A stretch of 64,000 bases of DNA from Microbacterium pumilum (GTDB lineage: Bacteria; Actinomycetota; Actinomycetes; Actinomycetales; Microbacteriaceae), in contig NZ_BAAAOH010000001.1 in the NCBI RefSeq assembly GCF_039530225.1, forward strand, positions 124,001-188,000, read 5' to 3'. The translations under genes were made by a program, and so were the position numbers. Below are positions 50,943 through 60,490 of this stretch, piece by piece (the stretch's first letter is position 1; each line of letters opens with the position of its first letter). The notes beneath the pieces are model-generated. The model had not been told where the DNA came from and searched no databases. It worked only from the letters and a program-made list of their open reading frames with translations.

Positions 50943-51908
50943 ATGACCGATACGGATGCCGCGCGATACGCCATCGACGAAGAGGACCCGGGCTTCCAGC
51001 CGCCGGCGTACTACGCCCCGGGCGTCGCCGAGCTGCAGCATCCGATCGGCGCCGACATCCATCGGGCACTCACCTACGCGATGCCGGACGGGTATCGTCC
51101 ACTGCAGCTCGACCTCTATGTGCCGACCGACCGCTCAGGACCGGTCCCCTGCGTCGTGTGGATCCACGGCGGAGCCTGGCTCTTCGGCACGAGACTCGCG
51201 CCACCGGACTACTGGCCTGCGGGCCGGCTGTTCCAGGGCGCGATAGATGCCGGGCTCGCCGTCGCCTCGATCGACTACCGTCACTCGCGTGAGGCGCCGT
51301 TTCCGGCGCAGCTGCACGACGCGAAGGCCGCCATCCGCTACCTCCGGTACTTCGCGCCGCAGCTCGGCATCGACTCGGCGCGTTTCGGCGTGTGGGGCGA
51401 GTCGGCCGGCGGGCACCTCGCGGCACTCGTCGCGCTGATCGCCGACCCTGCTTTCGAGGGCTCCGAGGGAGTGGTCGGCCCGTCGAGCGCCGTAGGCGCA
51501 GTCGTGGACTTCTACGGCGTTGCGGATGTCGACACCCTGCCCTCGTTCTTCAGCTCGATGCCGCAGGAGTGGATCGAGGAGCTCCAGGCGAAGGGCGATC
51601 AGGGTGCGGTCGAGCCGATCGACGTGCTGCTCGCGGGCTCGGCGTTCTCGCGTGAAGACGGCCGGAGGCTCGTCTCGCCCGTCACGCACGCGGCGGCCGG
51701 AGCACCGCCGTTCCTCCTCGTGCACGGCGAGAGCGACGCCCTCGTGCCGATCGGGCAAAGCGAGCAGCTCCTCGCGGCACTGCAGTCGGCGGGCGTCGAG
51801 GCCGAGCTCGTGCGTGTCGCGGGTGCGGATCACGTGTTCCTCGGCACCGATCCGGTGCCGCAGCTCGACCTCGCCATCACCTACCTGAGAGACAAGCTGG
51901 GCTCGTGA
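50943..51908 (+). CDS. alpha/beta hydrolase (esterase), head of the rhamnosidase operon
   Basis: A 321-residue HSL/BD-FAE-like hydrolase: WIHGGAWLFG (oxyanion), GVWGESAGGHLAAL with the nucleophile Ser, GESDALVPI Asp and AGADHVFLG His. GAAGGAG is five bases before the ATG. It overlaps the GH78 gene (GTGA). In a glycoside operon it probably removes acyl groups from sugars or cleaves an aryl ester (inference); no signal peptide. Confidence 0.87.
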   Translation: MTDTDAARYAIDEEDPGFQPPAYYAPGVAELQHPIGADIHRALTYAMPDGYRPLQLDLYVPTDRSGPVPCVVWIHGGAWLFGTRLAPPDYWPAGRLFQGAIDAGLAVASIDYRHSREAPFPAQLHDAKAAIRYLRYFAPQLGIDSARFGVWGESAGGHLAALVALIADPAFEGSEGVVGPSSAVGAVVDFYGVADVDTLPSFFSSMPQEWIEELQAKGDQGAVEPIDVLLAGSAFSREDGRRLVSPVTHAAAGAPPFLLVHGESDALVPIGQSEQLLAALQSAGVEAELVRVAGADHVFLGTDPVPQLDLAITYLRDKLGS

Positions 51909-54241
51909 CCGTCGACGCCGTCGCGCGTGCGACCTGGATCCGGCCGCACGAAGATGTTGTGGCCGCGCCCGGACAGCGACCCGCGTACGAGCTCCGTGCC
52001 GAGTTCACCATGGTGGACGTGCCGGATGCAGCCACGCTGCGCGTCACGGCGCACGGGCTCGTCGAGGTGTTCCTCAACGGGGATCGGGTCGGCGAGGACG
52101 AGCTCGTGCCCGGCTTCACGGCGTACCGCAAGCGCCTGCAGGTCTTCTCCTACGACGTCGCCGGACTGCTCCGACCCGGCGTCAACCGCGTCGAGGCGCT
52201 GCTGAGCGACGGCTGGTTCCGCGGCCGCCACGGTTTCGAGCGCCGAGCCGACGGATACGGCGACGAGACGGCGCTGCTGCTCGCGATCGAGGCGGGTCCG
52301 GTGCGCTTCGTGACGGATGGCGCGTGGCACTCGCGTCCGAGCGGCATCACGCGTGCGGATCTCATGGACGGGCAGGCAGTGGACTTCCGGCTCGGGGACG
52401 TTGACCGCCCGTGGCAGCCGGTCGACATCGCGTCGGGGGGGCTGTACGACGACCGCGACCGGCTGGTCGAGGCATCCGCTGTCCGCGTGCGGCGCATCGA
52501 GACGCTCGCACCCGCGGGTGTGACGCAGCCACGCGAGGGCACGGTCGTGATCGATGCGGGTCGCAACATCAACGGCTGGCTGCGAATCGACGACCTCGGC
52601 GCACGCGACACGCGGCTGACCCTCACCCACGGCGAGGTGCTCGATGCTGACGGACTCGTCTCGACGGAGAACCTGCGGGCCTTCGTCTTCTCAACCGGCG
52701 AACGGCTGCCCGCCGGGCAGATCGACGAAGTGATCTCGGCGGGCGTTGCGGGCGATGTATTCGAGCCGCGGCATACGACTCATGGCTTCCGGTATGCCCA
52801 GATCGACGGCGTCCCGTCCGGATGGGACGCCTCGTCGGTGCGCGCCATCGTCGTGCACAGCGAACTGCGACCCATCGGCGACTTCGCCTGCAGCGATACC
52901 CGCCTCGACGCCCTGCACGAGCTGGCCCGCCAGAGTTTTCTCGGCAACGCGTGCGAGATCCCGACCGATTGCCCGCAGCGCGAGCGCAGCGGGTTCACCG
53001 GCGACTGGCAGGTCTTCGTCGACAGCGCTGCGCTGCTCTACGATGTCGAAGCGTTCTCGACGAAGTGGCTCGACGACCTCGCCGCCGACCAGTGGCATGA
53101 CGGCCGCGTGCCGACCGTCATCCCCAATCCCGCCGGCGACCGGCCGTCTGGGATCGTCTTCGAAGACCTGTCGGCCGGGTCGGCCGGGTGGGGGGATGCC
53201 GCGGTGCTCGTGCCGTGGGCGCTCTGGCGGCACTACGGCGATCTCGAAGCTCTCCGTCGACGGCTGCCGTCGATGTGGGAGTGGGTCGATTACGCGTCCC
53301 GCGCAGCTGCCGGGTCACGGCATCCCGACCGCGCTGCGTCGCGCCCTGAAGCAGCGCCGCACGAGGAGTTCCTCTGGGACTCCGGGTTTCACTTCGGCGA
53401 ATGGCTGGAGCCGGGCGTACCGCCGCGGCCGGACCCGTCCGCAGATCACAGCATCGTCGCGACGGCGTTCCTTCATCGGTCGGCGCGGCTCCTGGCGGCG
53501 TCGGCTGCGGTGGTCGGCGACGCCGAGCTCGAGGCGTGGGCGCAGCGCATCGCCGACGGCGCGCGGAACGCTTGGCGCGCCGAGTTCATCGTCGGGCCCG
53601 GGCGCGTGTCGATCGAATCGCAGGCGAACTACGCACGCGGGCTCGCCTTCGAGCTCTTCGACCACGACGAATCCCCGCTGGCCGCCGCGCGGCTGGCCGG
53701 AGTCATCGCCGACGCCGACGGCCACCTCGGCACGGGGTTCCTGAGCACCGGCCAGCTGCTGCCCGCCCTCGCCGACCACGGGCGGGTCGACACCGCATAC
53801 GCCACGCTGCTCTCGACGGGCGTGCCCTCCTGGCTCGGCATGCTGGAGCACGGGGCGACCACGGCGTGGGAGTGGTGGGACGCGATCGCCGACGACGGCT
53901 CGGTGCGCGGCTCGCTCAACCACTACAGCAAAGCCGCGGTCGTGTCCTTCCTCTACACGCACGTTGCGGGCATCCGCCTCGACGAGGTTCCGGATGCCGC
54001 ATCCGCCGCCTACGGGCGCGTACGGATCGCGCCGCTGCCGGGCGGCGGACTCACGTGGGCCCGCGCGTCGGTGGACACGCCCCGGGGAGTGATCCGATCC
54101 GAGTGGCGTCTCGACGAGGGCATGTTCGCGCTGGAGGCCGAGGTGCCCGAGGGCACGGCCGCGACCATCGAACTGCCCGATGGGGCGAACGATGAGGTCG
54201 GCCCTGGCATCCACTCCTTCACCTGTCCGTGGTCCGAGTGA
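51905..54241 (+). CDS. alpha-L-rhamnosidase, GH78
   Basis: A 778-residue protein without a signal peptide. N-terminal lectin-like domain about 25-170 (VEVFLNGDRVGEDELVPGFTAY), a beta domain to about 310, then the (alpha/alpha)6 catalytic domain with DCPQRERSGFTGDWQVF (general-acid region), GSAGWGDAAVLVPW and SLNHYSKAAVVSFLY, and a beta tail with PLPGGGLTWARASVDTPRG. The family releases terminal L-rhamnose from plant glycosides such as rutin or naringin. The GTG start overlaps the esterase stop and the GH1 gene follows after 49 bases. Confidence 0.92.
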   Translation: MTVDAVARATWIRPHEDVVAAPGQRPAYELRAEFTMVDVPDAATLRVTAHGLVEVFLNGDRVGEDELVPGFTAYRKRLQVFSYDVAGLLRPGVNRVEALLSDGWFRGRHGFERRADGYGDETALLLAIEAGPVRFVTDGAWHSRPSGITRADLMDGQAVDFRLGDVDRPWQPVDIASGGLYDDRDRLVEASAVRVRRIETLAPAGVTQPREGTVVIDAGRNINGWLRIDDLGARDTRLTLTHGEVLDADGLVSTENLRAFVFSTGERLPAGQIDEVISAGVAGDVFEPRHTTHGFRYAQIDGVPSGWDASSVRAIVVHSELRPIGDFACSDTRLDALHELARQSFLGNACEIPTDCPQRERSGFTGDWQVFVDSAALLYDVEAFSTKWLDDLAADQWHDGRVPTVIPNPAGDRPSGIVFEDLSAGSAGWGDAAVLVPWALWRHYGDLEALRRRLPSMWEWVDYASRAAAGSRHPDRAASRPEAAPHEEFLWDSGFHFGEWLEPGVPPRPDPSADHSIVATAFLHRSARLLAASAAVVGDAELEAWAQRIADGARNAWRAEFIVGPGRVSIESQANYARGLAFELFDHDESPLAAARLAGVIADADGHLGTGFLSTGQLLPALADHGRVDTAYATLLSTGVPSWLGMLEHGATTAWEWWDAIADDGSVRGSLNHYSKAAVVSFLYTHVAGIRLDEVPDAASAAYGRVRIAPLPGGGLTWARASVDTPRGVIRSEWRLDEGMFALEAEVPEGTAATIELPDGANDEVGPGIHSFTCPWSE

Positions 54242-54290
54242 CCTCCCCGATCCCGCCGATGCGCCGAACCGTCCCGCGAAAGGACCTCTC

Positions 54291-55532
54291 ATGACCCTCC
54301 CCGCCTTCCCCGCCGACTTCCTGTGGGGGGTCGCCACCGCCGGTCACCAGAACGAGGGAGACAACGTCGACAGCGACACGTGGTTCCTCGAGAACGTCAC
54401 GCCTACCGTGTTCCAGGACCGCTCCGGCAGGGCGACCAACGGCTGGGAGCTGTGGGAGTCCGACCTCGACCTCGTCGCAGGCATGGGCCTCAACGCCTAC
54501 CGCTTCTCGGTGGAGTGGGCCCGCATCGAGCCGGTCGAGGGAGAGTTCTCGGAGGAAGCCCTCTCCCACTACGAAGCTCTCGTCGACGGATGCCGCGCCC
54601 GCGGCCTCGCCCCGATCGTGACCTTCAACCACTTCACGTCGCCGCACTGGTTCGCGCGGCGTGGGGCGTGGCTCGACCCCGAGGCGCCGGCGCTCTTCGC
54701 TCGGTACTGCGGGGTGGTGATGGACCGCTTGGGCGATCGCATCGAGCTCGCCGTCACCTTCAACGAGCCCGACCTGCCCGAAATGCTGACCTGGGCGCAT
54801 CTGCCGGAGTTCGTGGTGGAGCTCGAACGCGCGACGCTGGCCGCGGCATCCCACGCCGCCGGAGTCGAGCGCTACCGCGCCGGCAACGTGATGCTCCGCG
54901 AGGACTTCGCGGGAATGCGCGTCGGGATGACGGCAGCGCACCGCGAGGCGAAGGCCGCGATCAAGGCTCGTCGCGCCGACCTGCCGGTCGGGCTCTCGCT
55001 CGCCATGGTGGACGATGTCGCCGGTCCCGGAGGCGAGGCGACGCGAGACCGCAAGCGCGCCGAGGTCTATGACCACTGGCTCGAGCTCGCCCGCGACGAC
55101 GACTTCGTCGGCGTGCAGAATTACGAGCAGATCGTCTACGGTCCCGACGGCCAGCTGCCCCCCGAGCCCGGTGCGACGATAAACGGGATGGGCACCCCTG
55201 TGGAGCCCGACTCCCTGCGCGGCGCTGTCGAGTACGCCTACTCGGTCGCGGGCGTCCCCATCCTCGTGAGCGAGCACGGCGTGGGAACCGAAGACGACAC
55301 GGTTCGTGCCGGGTTCATCGAGCCGTCGCTCGTGGGCCTGAAAGCGGCGATGGATGCCGGTGTCCCGGTCCTCGGCTACTGCCACTGGACCCTCATGGAC
55401 AACTTCGAGTGGATCTTCGGCTACGGTCCGAAGCTCGGGCTGCACAGCGTCGATCGCGAGACCTTCGAGCGCACGCCCAAGCCGAGCGCCGGGGTGTACG
55501 CCGGACTCGTTCGCGGGGCGCGCGGACTCTGA
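54291..55532 (+). CDS. GH1 family glycosidase (second copy)
   Basis: A 413-residue GH1 enzyme closely related to the one at 48037 over its full length; TFNEPDLPE (acid/base) and VSEHGVGTEDD (nucleophile) are present. An AAAGGA site is about six bases before the ATG. It is encoded right after the rhamnosidase, which fits removal of a glucose exposed once rhamnose is gone. Cytoplasmic, no signal peptide. Confidence 0.9.
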   Translation: MTLPAFPADFLWGVATAGHQNEGDNVDSDTWFLENVTPTVFQDRSGRATNGWELWESDLDLVAGMGLNAYRFSVEWARIEPVEGEFSEEALSHYEALVDGCRARGLAPIVTFNHFTSPHWFARRGAWLDPEAPALFARYCGVVMDRLGDRIELAVTFNEPDLPEMLTWAHLPEFVVELERATLAAASHAAGVERYRAGNVMLREDFAGMRVGMTAAHREAKAAIKARRADLPVGLSLAMVDDVAGPGGEATRDRKRAEVYDHWLELARDDDFVGVQNYEQIVYGPDGQLPPEPGATINGMGTPVEPDSLRGAVEYAYSVAGVPILVSEHGVGTEDDTVRAGFIEPSLVGLKAAMDAGVPVLGYCHWTLMDNFEWIFGYGPKLGLHSVDRETFERTPKPSAGVYAGLVRGARGL

Positions 55533-55588
55533 CGCTCGTCGCTGGAACGGCTGCATGCGGGAACGCGCCCACCTTCTCGCCGATTCCG

Positions 55589-57019
55589 TCACGTCCGCTT
55601 CACCAGAAGCTCCGTTAGTCGCACCCGAGACTTCGTGACCGGACGCCACCGACCCGACGAGTCGTTCCATGGCGGCGCCTGCACTTCGGGAACGCCGCGG
55701 TTCATTCGGATCTTCCACTGGTGCCACTCCAGGAATCGATGATGGAACCAGCAGAGCATGACGCCGTTGTCGGGGTGGGTGGGTCCGCCACGTGCAGCCT
55801 CGACGACATGGTGGATCTCACACCACGCAGCCGGAACGCCGCACCCGGGGATGATGCAGCCACCGTCTCGCAGAGCGATCGCGCGACGCTGGCGACGGTT
55901 GAAGACCCGCTCCTCCGTGCCGATCTGGACGATGCGCCCGTCTTCGCTCAGCACGATTCGCTGGATCGCGCCGGCGCAGGCGACTCGATGTGCGGCACCC
56001 ATCGGCATCGGCTCGCTGCAGCTGTCGGAGTGCACGACCCCACGCCCGTTGAGCAGATCGGACTCGCGAACCGCGACGACTAGAGTCGGCGCGGCACCTC
56101 CGATGGTGGGCAGAGTGCCGCTCGCGGCCGCCGCGAACAACGCGGTGGCCAATGCGTCGTGGCGACGCTGTGCCGGCCGTCGCTCGTCGGGCGGAACGAA
56201 GTCGGCCCCCTCCGCGGCGCCGTCGGCATCGGGGTTGAAGCGCACGCCGCCGGTGTCGTCACCTCCGCGGGGGAGGGACAATGCGTCGCAGATGCGCTGA
56301 AACTGCGCCGCCACCTCCGGCAGCAGGCCACCGCGTATGGGAACGATCCCGCGACGGGGCTGGCCGAGCGAGATCCCCCGCGCGTGCAGCGATTCGCGTT
56401 CGCGGGGCTCGCTGCCGTCCTGATCGAGCGCGGCCGCCCACGCTGTGGCGTGCAAGCGCAGGATGTCGGCACACGCCGGGGGCGCGGCATCCGGACCCTC
56501 ACCTCGAGCCGTCGCCGCGAGCGCCTGATCGGCGGCCAGCACGGCATCTCGTTCGACTCGGCGCTCGAGAGCCGTGAGCGCGCCGGCGACCGCGAGGACT
56601 CCATCCACCCCGACGTCACCGGCGAGAAGCGCCTCACGCATGGCCGGGAGTCGCGCGGGCAGCTTCTCGCCGGTGACGATCGAGGATTCGCGATCGACAG
56701 CCCGGGCCGCACGGTGCAGCCGCGACGCCGACTGCGCGCTGACGCGGGTGGTGCGCTGCACCAACTCGCTCACGTCGTGGCATCCGAAGCGGGACGTCAG
56801 CCGTGCTTCGCGGTCTCCGGTCTCGGACCGACTCGCAACCTCGCCGACACCCTCGATGAGCAGAGTCTCGATGCTGCGAAGGAGTCCACCGCCTAGCGTG
56901 AGGATCTCCACCAGCACGGCGTCGCCGACCGGCTCGAGACCGCCGCGGACGAACCGGCCCACAACCTCCTCGACCTGCTCTGCGAGCGCCGCCAGGTCAG
57001 CGACATCGAGGTTGTTCAC
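55589..57019 (-). CDS. DUF222-HNH endonuclease-like protein, full length
   Basis: A 476-residue protein: DUF222 domain about 20-340 followed by an HNH domain with CIIPGCGVPAAWCEIHHVVE and GVMLCWFHHRFLEWH. GTG 57019 is chosen because it lies next to a GGAGG site, though the spacing is only one base; TTG 57061 is an alternative. Paralogues occur in many copies in Microbacterium; the remnant at 18426 belongs to the same family. Their function is not known; nuclease activity is inferred from the HNH residues. Confidence 0.85.
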   Translation of the reverse strand: MNNLDVADLAALAEQVEEVVGRFVRGGLEPVGDAVLVEILTLGGGLLRSIETLLIEGVGEVASRSETGDREARLTSRFGCHDVSELVQRTTRVSAQSASRLHRAARAVDRESSIVTGEKLPARLPAMREALLAGDVGVDGVLAVAGALTALERRVERDAVLAADQALAATARGEGPDAAPPACADILRLHATAWAAALDQDGSEPRERESLHARGISLGQPRRGIVPIRGGLLPEVAAQFQRICDALSLPRGGDDTGGVRFNPDADGAAEGADFVPPDERRPAQRRHDALATALFAAAASGTLPTIGGAAPTLVVAVRESDLLNGRGVVHSDSCSEPMPMGAAHRVACAGAIQRIVLSEDGRIVQIGTEERVFNRRQRRAIALRDGGCIIPGCGVPAAWCEIHHVVEAARGGPTHPDNGVMLCWFHHRFLEWHQWKIRMNRGVPEVQAPPWNDSSGRWRPVTKSRVRLTELLVKRT

Positions 57020-57176
57020 GCCTCCATTCTGGCGAGCGCCCCTGACATTCCACGGGCTCAAAGACCCAGATCAGAAGAGAAATATCATCGCTGTTCAATC
57101 TGCCGCACATGCCCGAAATCAATGCACCTGTGGAGGAGCCGACGTTCCGAGACAAGACGCCGAGCGCGACGCAACT

Positions 57177-57473
57177 TCACCCCTCGGCGAAGTCATACTC
57201 CTGGAACTCGGCGACCTCGGGCACCCACCGATCGGCGACGAAGGCGACATGCACGGGATGCTCGTTGTAGCCCTGATACGTCGCGTCGTCGGCGAACACC
57301 ATCGAGAACTGGTGGGTGAGTTCGCTCTTCGGGCTCACCTGTCGCCGCACGGTGAAGTCCTCGACTCCGGGGATCGAGGTGAGCGCCGCACGCGCGTGCG
57401 AAACGAAGTCGTCGACCTCGGGCGAACCCTCTGGATGGATGAGCCGGAAGACCACGGTGTGCTGAATGGACAT
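57177..57473 (-). CDS. Dabb-family (stress-responsive alpha/beta barrel) protein
   Basis: A 98-residue dimeric ferredoxin-like fold protein: HTVVFRLIHPEG start and SKSELTHQFSMVFADDATYQGYNEHPVHVAFV, the Dabb core including the HPxH segment. The ATG at 57473 is chosen over a longer frame. Members serve as small monooxygenases or stress proteins; no substrate can be assigned. Confidence 0.85.
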   Translation of the reverse strand: MSIQHTVVFRLIHPEGSPEVDDFVSHARAALTSIPGVEDFTVRRQVSPKSELTHQFSMVFADDATYQGYNEHPVHVAFVADRWVPEVAEFQEYDFAEG

Positions 57474-57613
57474 GAAGCCAGCGTAGCCAGGCGTGGCCGC
57501 CCGGCCCCAAGCCCCCGGCCCCGAGCCACGACCCCGCCGCCACGGCCCCAAGCCACCACCCCGAACAGCCACAGCCCCAGCCGCTCCATCGGGGAGTGGT
57601 GCATGCTGGAGGC

Positions 57614-58393
57614 GTGACAGCGCAGGGGATGGTCTCGATCGGTATCGGGGCGGCCATCGGATCAGAGATCGCCGCGCGACTCGCGCCCGAGATCGAAGCC
57701 GCAGGCTTCCACGCGCTGTGGGTCAACGACATCCCGGGTGCCGACGCGCTCGCAGTGCTCGAAGCAGCGGCCAAAACCACCACTCATCTGACGCTGGCCA
57801 CCGGCGTGCTGCCTGTCGACCGACGCCCCGCGAACCGCATCGCCGAACAGGTGAACGGAAGCGCTCTGCCCCAGGAGCGCCTCGTCCTCGGCATCGGCTC
57901 TGGGGCGGCGAGCATCGGAGCGCTGCGACTCGTTGCCGACGCCGCAGCCGAACTGCGCAAGACCGTCCCGGCGAAAGTCGTCGTCGGCGCGCTCGGACCG
58001 AAGATGCGCAGGCTCGCGGTCGAGTCCGCCGACGGCGCACTCTTCAGCTGGCTGACTCCGGAGGTCGCCGCCCAGCAGTCCGCCGAAGCCCGGATGACGG
58101 CATTCGGAGGGCATCTCGCGCTGTACGTGCGCACGGCGCTCGAGCCCGACGCCCGCCAGCGCATGGATGTCGAGATGGGCCGCTATGCCGCGATCCCGTC
58201 CTATGCCGCGAACTTCGCGAGGCACCGCATGGCGGTCGACGACACGGTGCTGGATGCCGACATCCATCCCCTCGCGGAGCGCCTGGACGAGTACCGCAAC
58301 GCGGTGGACGAGGTCGTCCTGCGGGCGATCACCCCGGCGGACGGCGTCGACGACTACCTGCGGTTCGTCGAGGCCGCCAGGGCGCTCCTCTGA
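57614..58393 (+). CDS. LLM-class flavin/F420 oxidoreductase
   Basis: A 259-residue TIM-barrel luciferase-like protein (shorter than the usual 300-350), with GFHALWVNDIPGADALAVLEAAAKTT and LVLGIGSG. The start is uncertain: GTG 57614 is next to GGAGG, while ATG 57629 is also possible. F420- or FMN-dependence cannot be told from the sequence. It is convergent with the lipoprotein gene, 6 bases apart. Confidence 0.78.
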   Translation: MTAQGMVSIGIGAAIGSEIAARLAPEIEAAGFHALWVNDIPGADALAVLEAAAKTTTHLTLATGVLPVDRRPANRIAEQVNGSALPQERLVLGIGSGAASIGALRLVADAAAELRKTVPAKVVVGALGPKMRRLAVESADGALFSWLTPEVAAQQSAEARMTAFGGHLALYVRTALEPDARQRMDVEMGRYAAIPSYAANFARHRMAVDDTVLDADIHPLAERLDEYRNAVDEVVLRAITPADGVDDYLRFVEAARALL

Positions 58394-58399
58394 ACCGCG

Positions 58400-58909
58400 T
58401 CAGCCCTTGACGTCGAACCAGAAGTCTGCTCGGTCTGCCTCACCACGTTCGAACGCCACCTGCCAGCACCCCGCCTCGTCGAATGTGAACCCGATTCCCC
58501 ACTCCTGACCCGGACGCTCGAAGTTGCTGCCGCCGTGCAGCTCCGGTCCCCAGTCCAGCAGCCGCTCCGACCCGTCTGGCGCGATGACATGCACGGCGAG
58601 CGGACCGGATCCCGTCATCCGCACCACCATCTTCATGCTCTCGTCGCTCGCGACGATCGCATCGGCATCTGGACCGAACGTGAGACCGTACGCGGTCACG
58701 CCCTCCGACGCCGTCCCCTGAACCTCCGACCCGAAGCTGGGCGACGGCGGCTGACACTCCGGCACGCCGGGACCGCCGAGAATCGGTGCGTCCTCCGGCG
58801 CCTCGCCCGACGACGAACCCGAAGGCGTCGGCGCGGACTCAGCCGAGCCCACGCACCCCGCAAGCGCCAATATCCCCGCGACGACGAGAGCAAGACCGGT
58901 CAGTCGCAT
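58400..58909 (-). CDS. small lipoprotein, function unknown
   Basis: A 169-residue exported lipoprotein: signal segment RLTGLALVVAGILALAGC with a lipobox at Cys20, a Ser/Pro/Ala linker, then a beta-rich domain ending GCWQVAFERGEADRADFWFDVKG. The second Cys pair (residues about 51 and 153) may form a disulfide. No family recognised. It is a single gene. Confidence 0.8.
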   Translation of the reverse strand: MRLTGLALVVAGILALAGCVGSAESAPTPSGSSSGEAPEDAPILGGPGVPECQPPSPSFGSEVQGTASEGVTAYGLTFGPDADAIVASDESMKMVVRMTGSGPLAVHVIAPDGSERLLDWGPELHGGSNFERPGQEWGIGFTFDEAGCWQVAFERGEADRADFWFDVKG

Positions 58910-58974
58910 CGAGTGCCGCACGTCACCAGTCTTGCGCAGCACGGGTCATCGGTCCCAGCGATCCCGAGTCGGCC

Positions 58975-59580
58975 TCAGGGTCGCGCCAGCAGGTCCTCGA
59001 GCAGCGTGAGCGCAGCATCCTGCGGCACCGTCGCATCCAGCAGCCACTGGGTCTGCAGACCATCCGAGGCCGCGATCACGAGCGCCGCGACAGCCTCCGG
59101 ATCGAGATCCGCCCGGATCCGGCCGACGCTCTGGTTCTGCCGAACGCGATCAGCGAGACCTTCGCGGATTCGCGCGAACCGCGTCGTGGCGAATTCGCTC
59201 GCTGCAGGGTGGCCGTCTTCGAGGGCCGAGGCCACGAGTGTGGAGTACAGCTGCACGAGCCCCGCGACCTCACGGTTGTCAGCCGCAGAGCGGCGCATCA
59301 TCTCGACCGGGTTCGCGTCCGGGTCAGCGGGCCGCCGCGCGTTGTTCTGGCGCTCGGACTCGCGATACACCTCGACGAGCAGCTCCTCGAGCGAGCCGAA
59401 GTAGTGCGCGAGCGCGGCATGCGTGACCCCGACCTCCTGCGCGATCGCACGCATGCTGGTGCGGTCGGCTCCGCGCCGGGCGAAGACCTCGATCGCCCGG
59501 TCGAGGATCTCCTGCCTCCGAGCCACGCCCTTCGCATACGACCCGCGAGACTGCGGCGGGTTCGAGCTCTGGTCGGTCAC
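58975..59580 (-). CDS. TetR-family regulator of the isomerase/oxidoreductase pair
   Basis: A 201-residue TetR protein with HTH about 20-60 (ARRQEILDRAIEVFARRGADRTSMRAIAQEVGVTHAALAHYFGS) and a helical C-terminal domain. GTG 59580 is the likely start; it begins close to the fold. Divergent from the sugar isomerase gene with a palindromic operator between. Confidence 0.87.
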   Translation of the reverse strand: MTDQSSNPPQSRGSYAKGVARRQEILDRAIEVFARRGADRTSMRAIAQEVGVTHAALAHYFGSLEELLVEVYRESERQNNARRPADPDANPVEMMRRSAADNREVAGLVQLYSTLVASALEDGHPAASEFATTRFARIREGLADRVRQNQSVGRIRADLDPEAVAALVIAASDGLQTQWLLDATVPQDAALTLLEDLLARP

Positions 59581-59599
59581 GACACCATCATATTCCGCA

Positions 59600-59619
59600 A
59601 AACCTCCACATGGAGGTTT
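59600..59619. promoter_or_regulatory. TetR operator, AAACCTCCA-CA-TGGAGGTTT
   Basis: A perfect 9-bp inverted repeat with a 2-base centre in the divergent promoter between the TetR gene (start 59580) and the isomerase gene (start 59684). It fits binding of the local TetR protein. Confidence 0.77.
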
Positions 59620-59683
59620 ATGGTACTTTGGCTCGAGCGGCCCGCCCGCCACCCACGTCATCGACGACATCGAAGGAGCCCGG

Positions 59684-60490
59684 ATGCCGGTTCTCACCTC
59701 TGTCCAGCTGTTCACCGTCAACCACGCGCTCGAGGCCGACCTCGACGGCACACTCGCCGCGATCGCCGCGCGCGGCTTCACCGCTGTCGAACCCTACGAC
59801 TTCGTGCGTCGCGCCGAGCCCCTCGCCGCCTCGCTCACCGCGCATGGACTGACAGCGCCGACCGGTCACGCGTTCCTGGCGTCGGAGTCGTTCGTCAATC
59901 CGGACGGCAGCGGCTCGACCGTGGCCGTGCCCTCGCCCGAAATGGTCTTCGCCGCCGCCCAGACGCTCGGCATGGGCACGGTCATCGACCCGTACACGGC
60001 TCCCGACCGATGGACGACCGTCGAGCAGATCGAGCAGACCGCCAAGCTCCTGAACGCAGCCGCCGAGATCGGGGCCGCGCACGGCATCCGCGTGGGCTAC
60101 CACAACCACGCGCACGAGCTCGAGGCCCGCTTCGACGACATCACAGGGCTGGAGCTGCTGGCGAGTCTGTTGGACTATCGCGTCGTGCTCGAGGTCGACC
60201 TGTACTGGGCCGCGCGAGCCGGCGTCGACTCCCCCACGCTGCTCCGCTCTCTCGCCGACCGCGTGGTCGCCGTGCACGTGAAGGACGGCACCCTCGACCC
60301 CGAGGCCATCACCGCCTACCCGCCCGCCGATCAGGTGCCCGCGGGCCAGGGCTCTGTGCCGCTCGCCGAGGCGATGGATGCGGCATCCGCTCTCGAATTC
60401 GCGGTGGTCGAGTTCGACTTCTTCGACGGCGACATCTTCGAGGCCATCGAAGCCAGCCGCCTCTTCCTCGACGAGCGGGCGGCCCACTGA
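59684..60490 (+). CDS. sugar phosphate isomerase/epimerase-like TIM barrel
   Basis: A 268-residue xylose-isomerase-like TIM barrel with metal-binding residues in VGYHNHAHELE (His), LEVDLYWAARAG (Glu/Asp) and VVEFDFFDG (Glu). AAGGAG lies six bases before the ATG. Members isomerise ketoses and also split 3-keto-glycosides together with Gfo/Idh/MocA proteins. It is translationally coupled to the next gene (TGATG). Confidence 0.86.
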   Translation: MPVLTSVQLFTVNHALEADLDGTLAAIAARGFTAVEPYDFVRRAEPLAASLTAHGLTAPTGHAFLASESFVNPDGSGSTVAVPSPEMVFAAAQTLGMGTVIDPYTAPDRWTTVEQIEQTAKLLNAAAEIGAAHGIRVGYHNHAHELEARFDDITGLELLASLLDYRVVLEVDLYWAARAGVDSPTLLRSLADRVVAVHVKDGTLDPEAITAYPPADQVPAGQGSVPLAEAMDAASALEFAVVEFDFFDGDIFEAIEASRLFLDERAAH

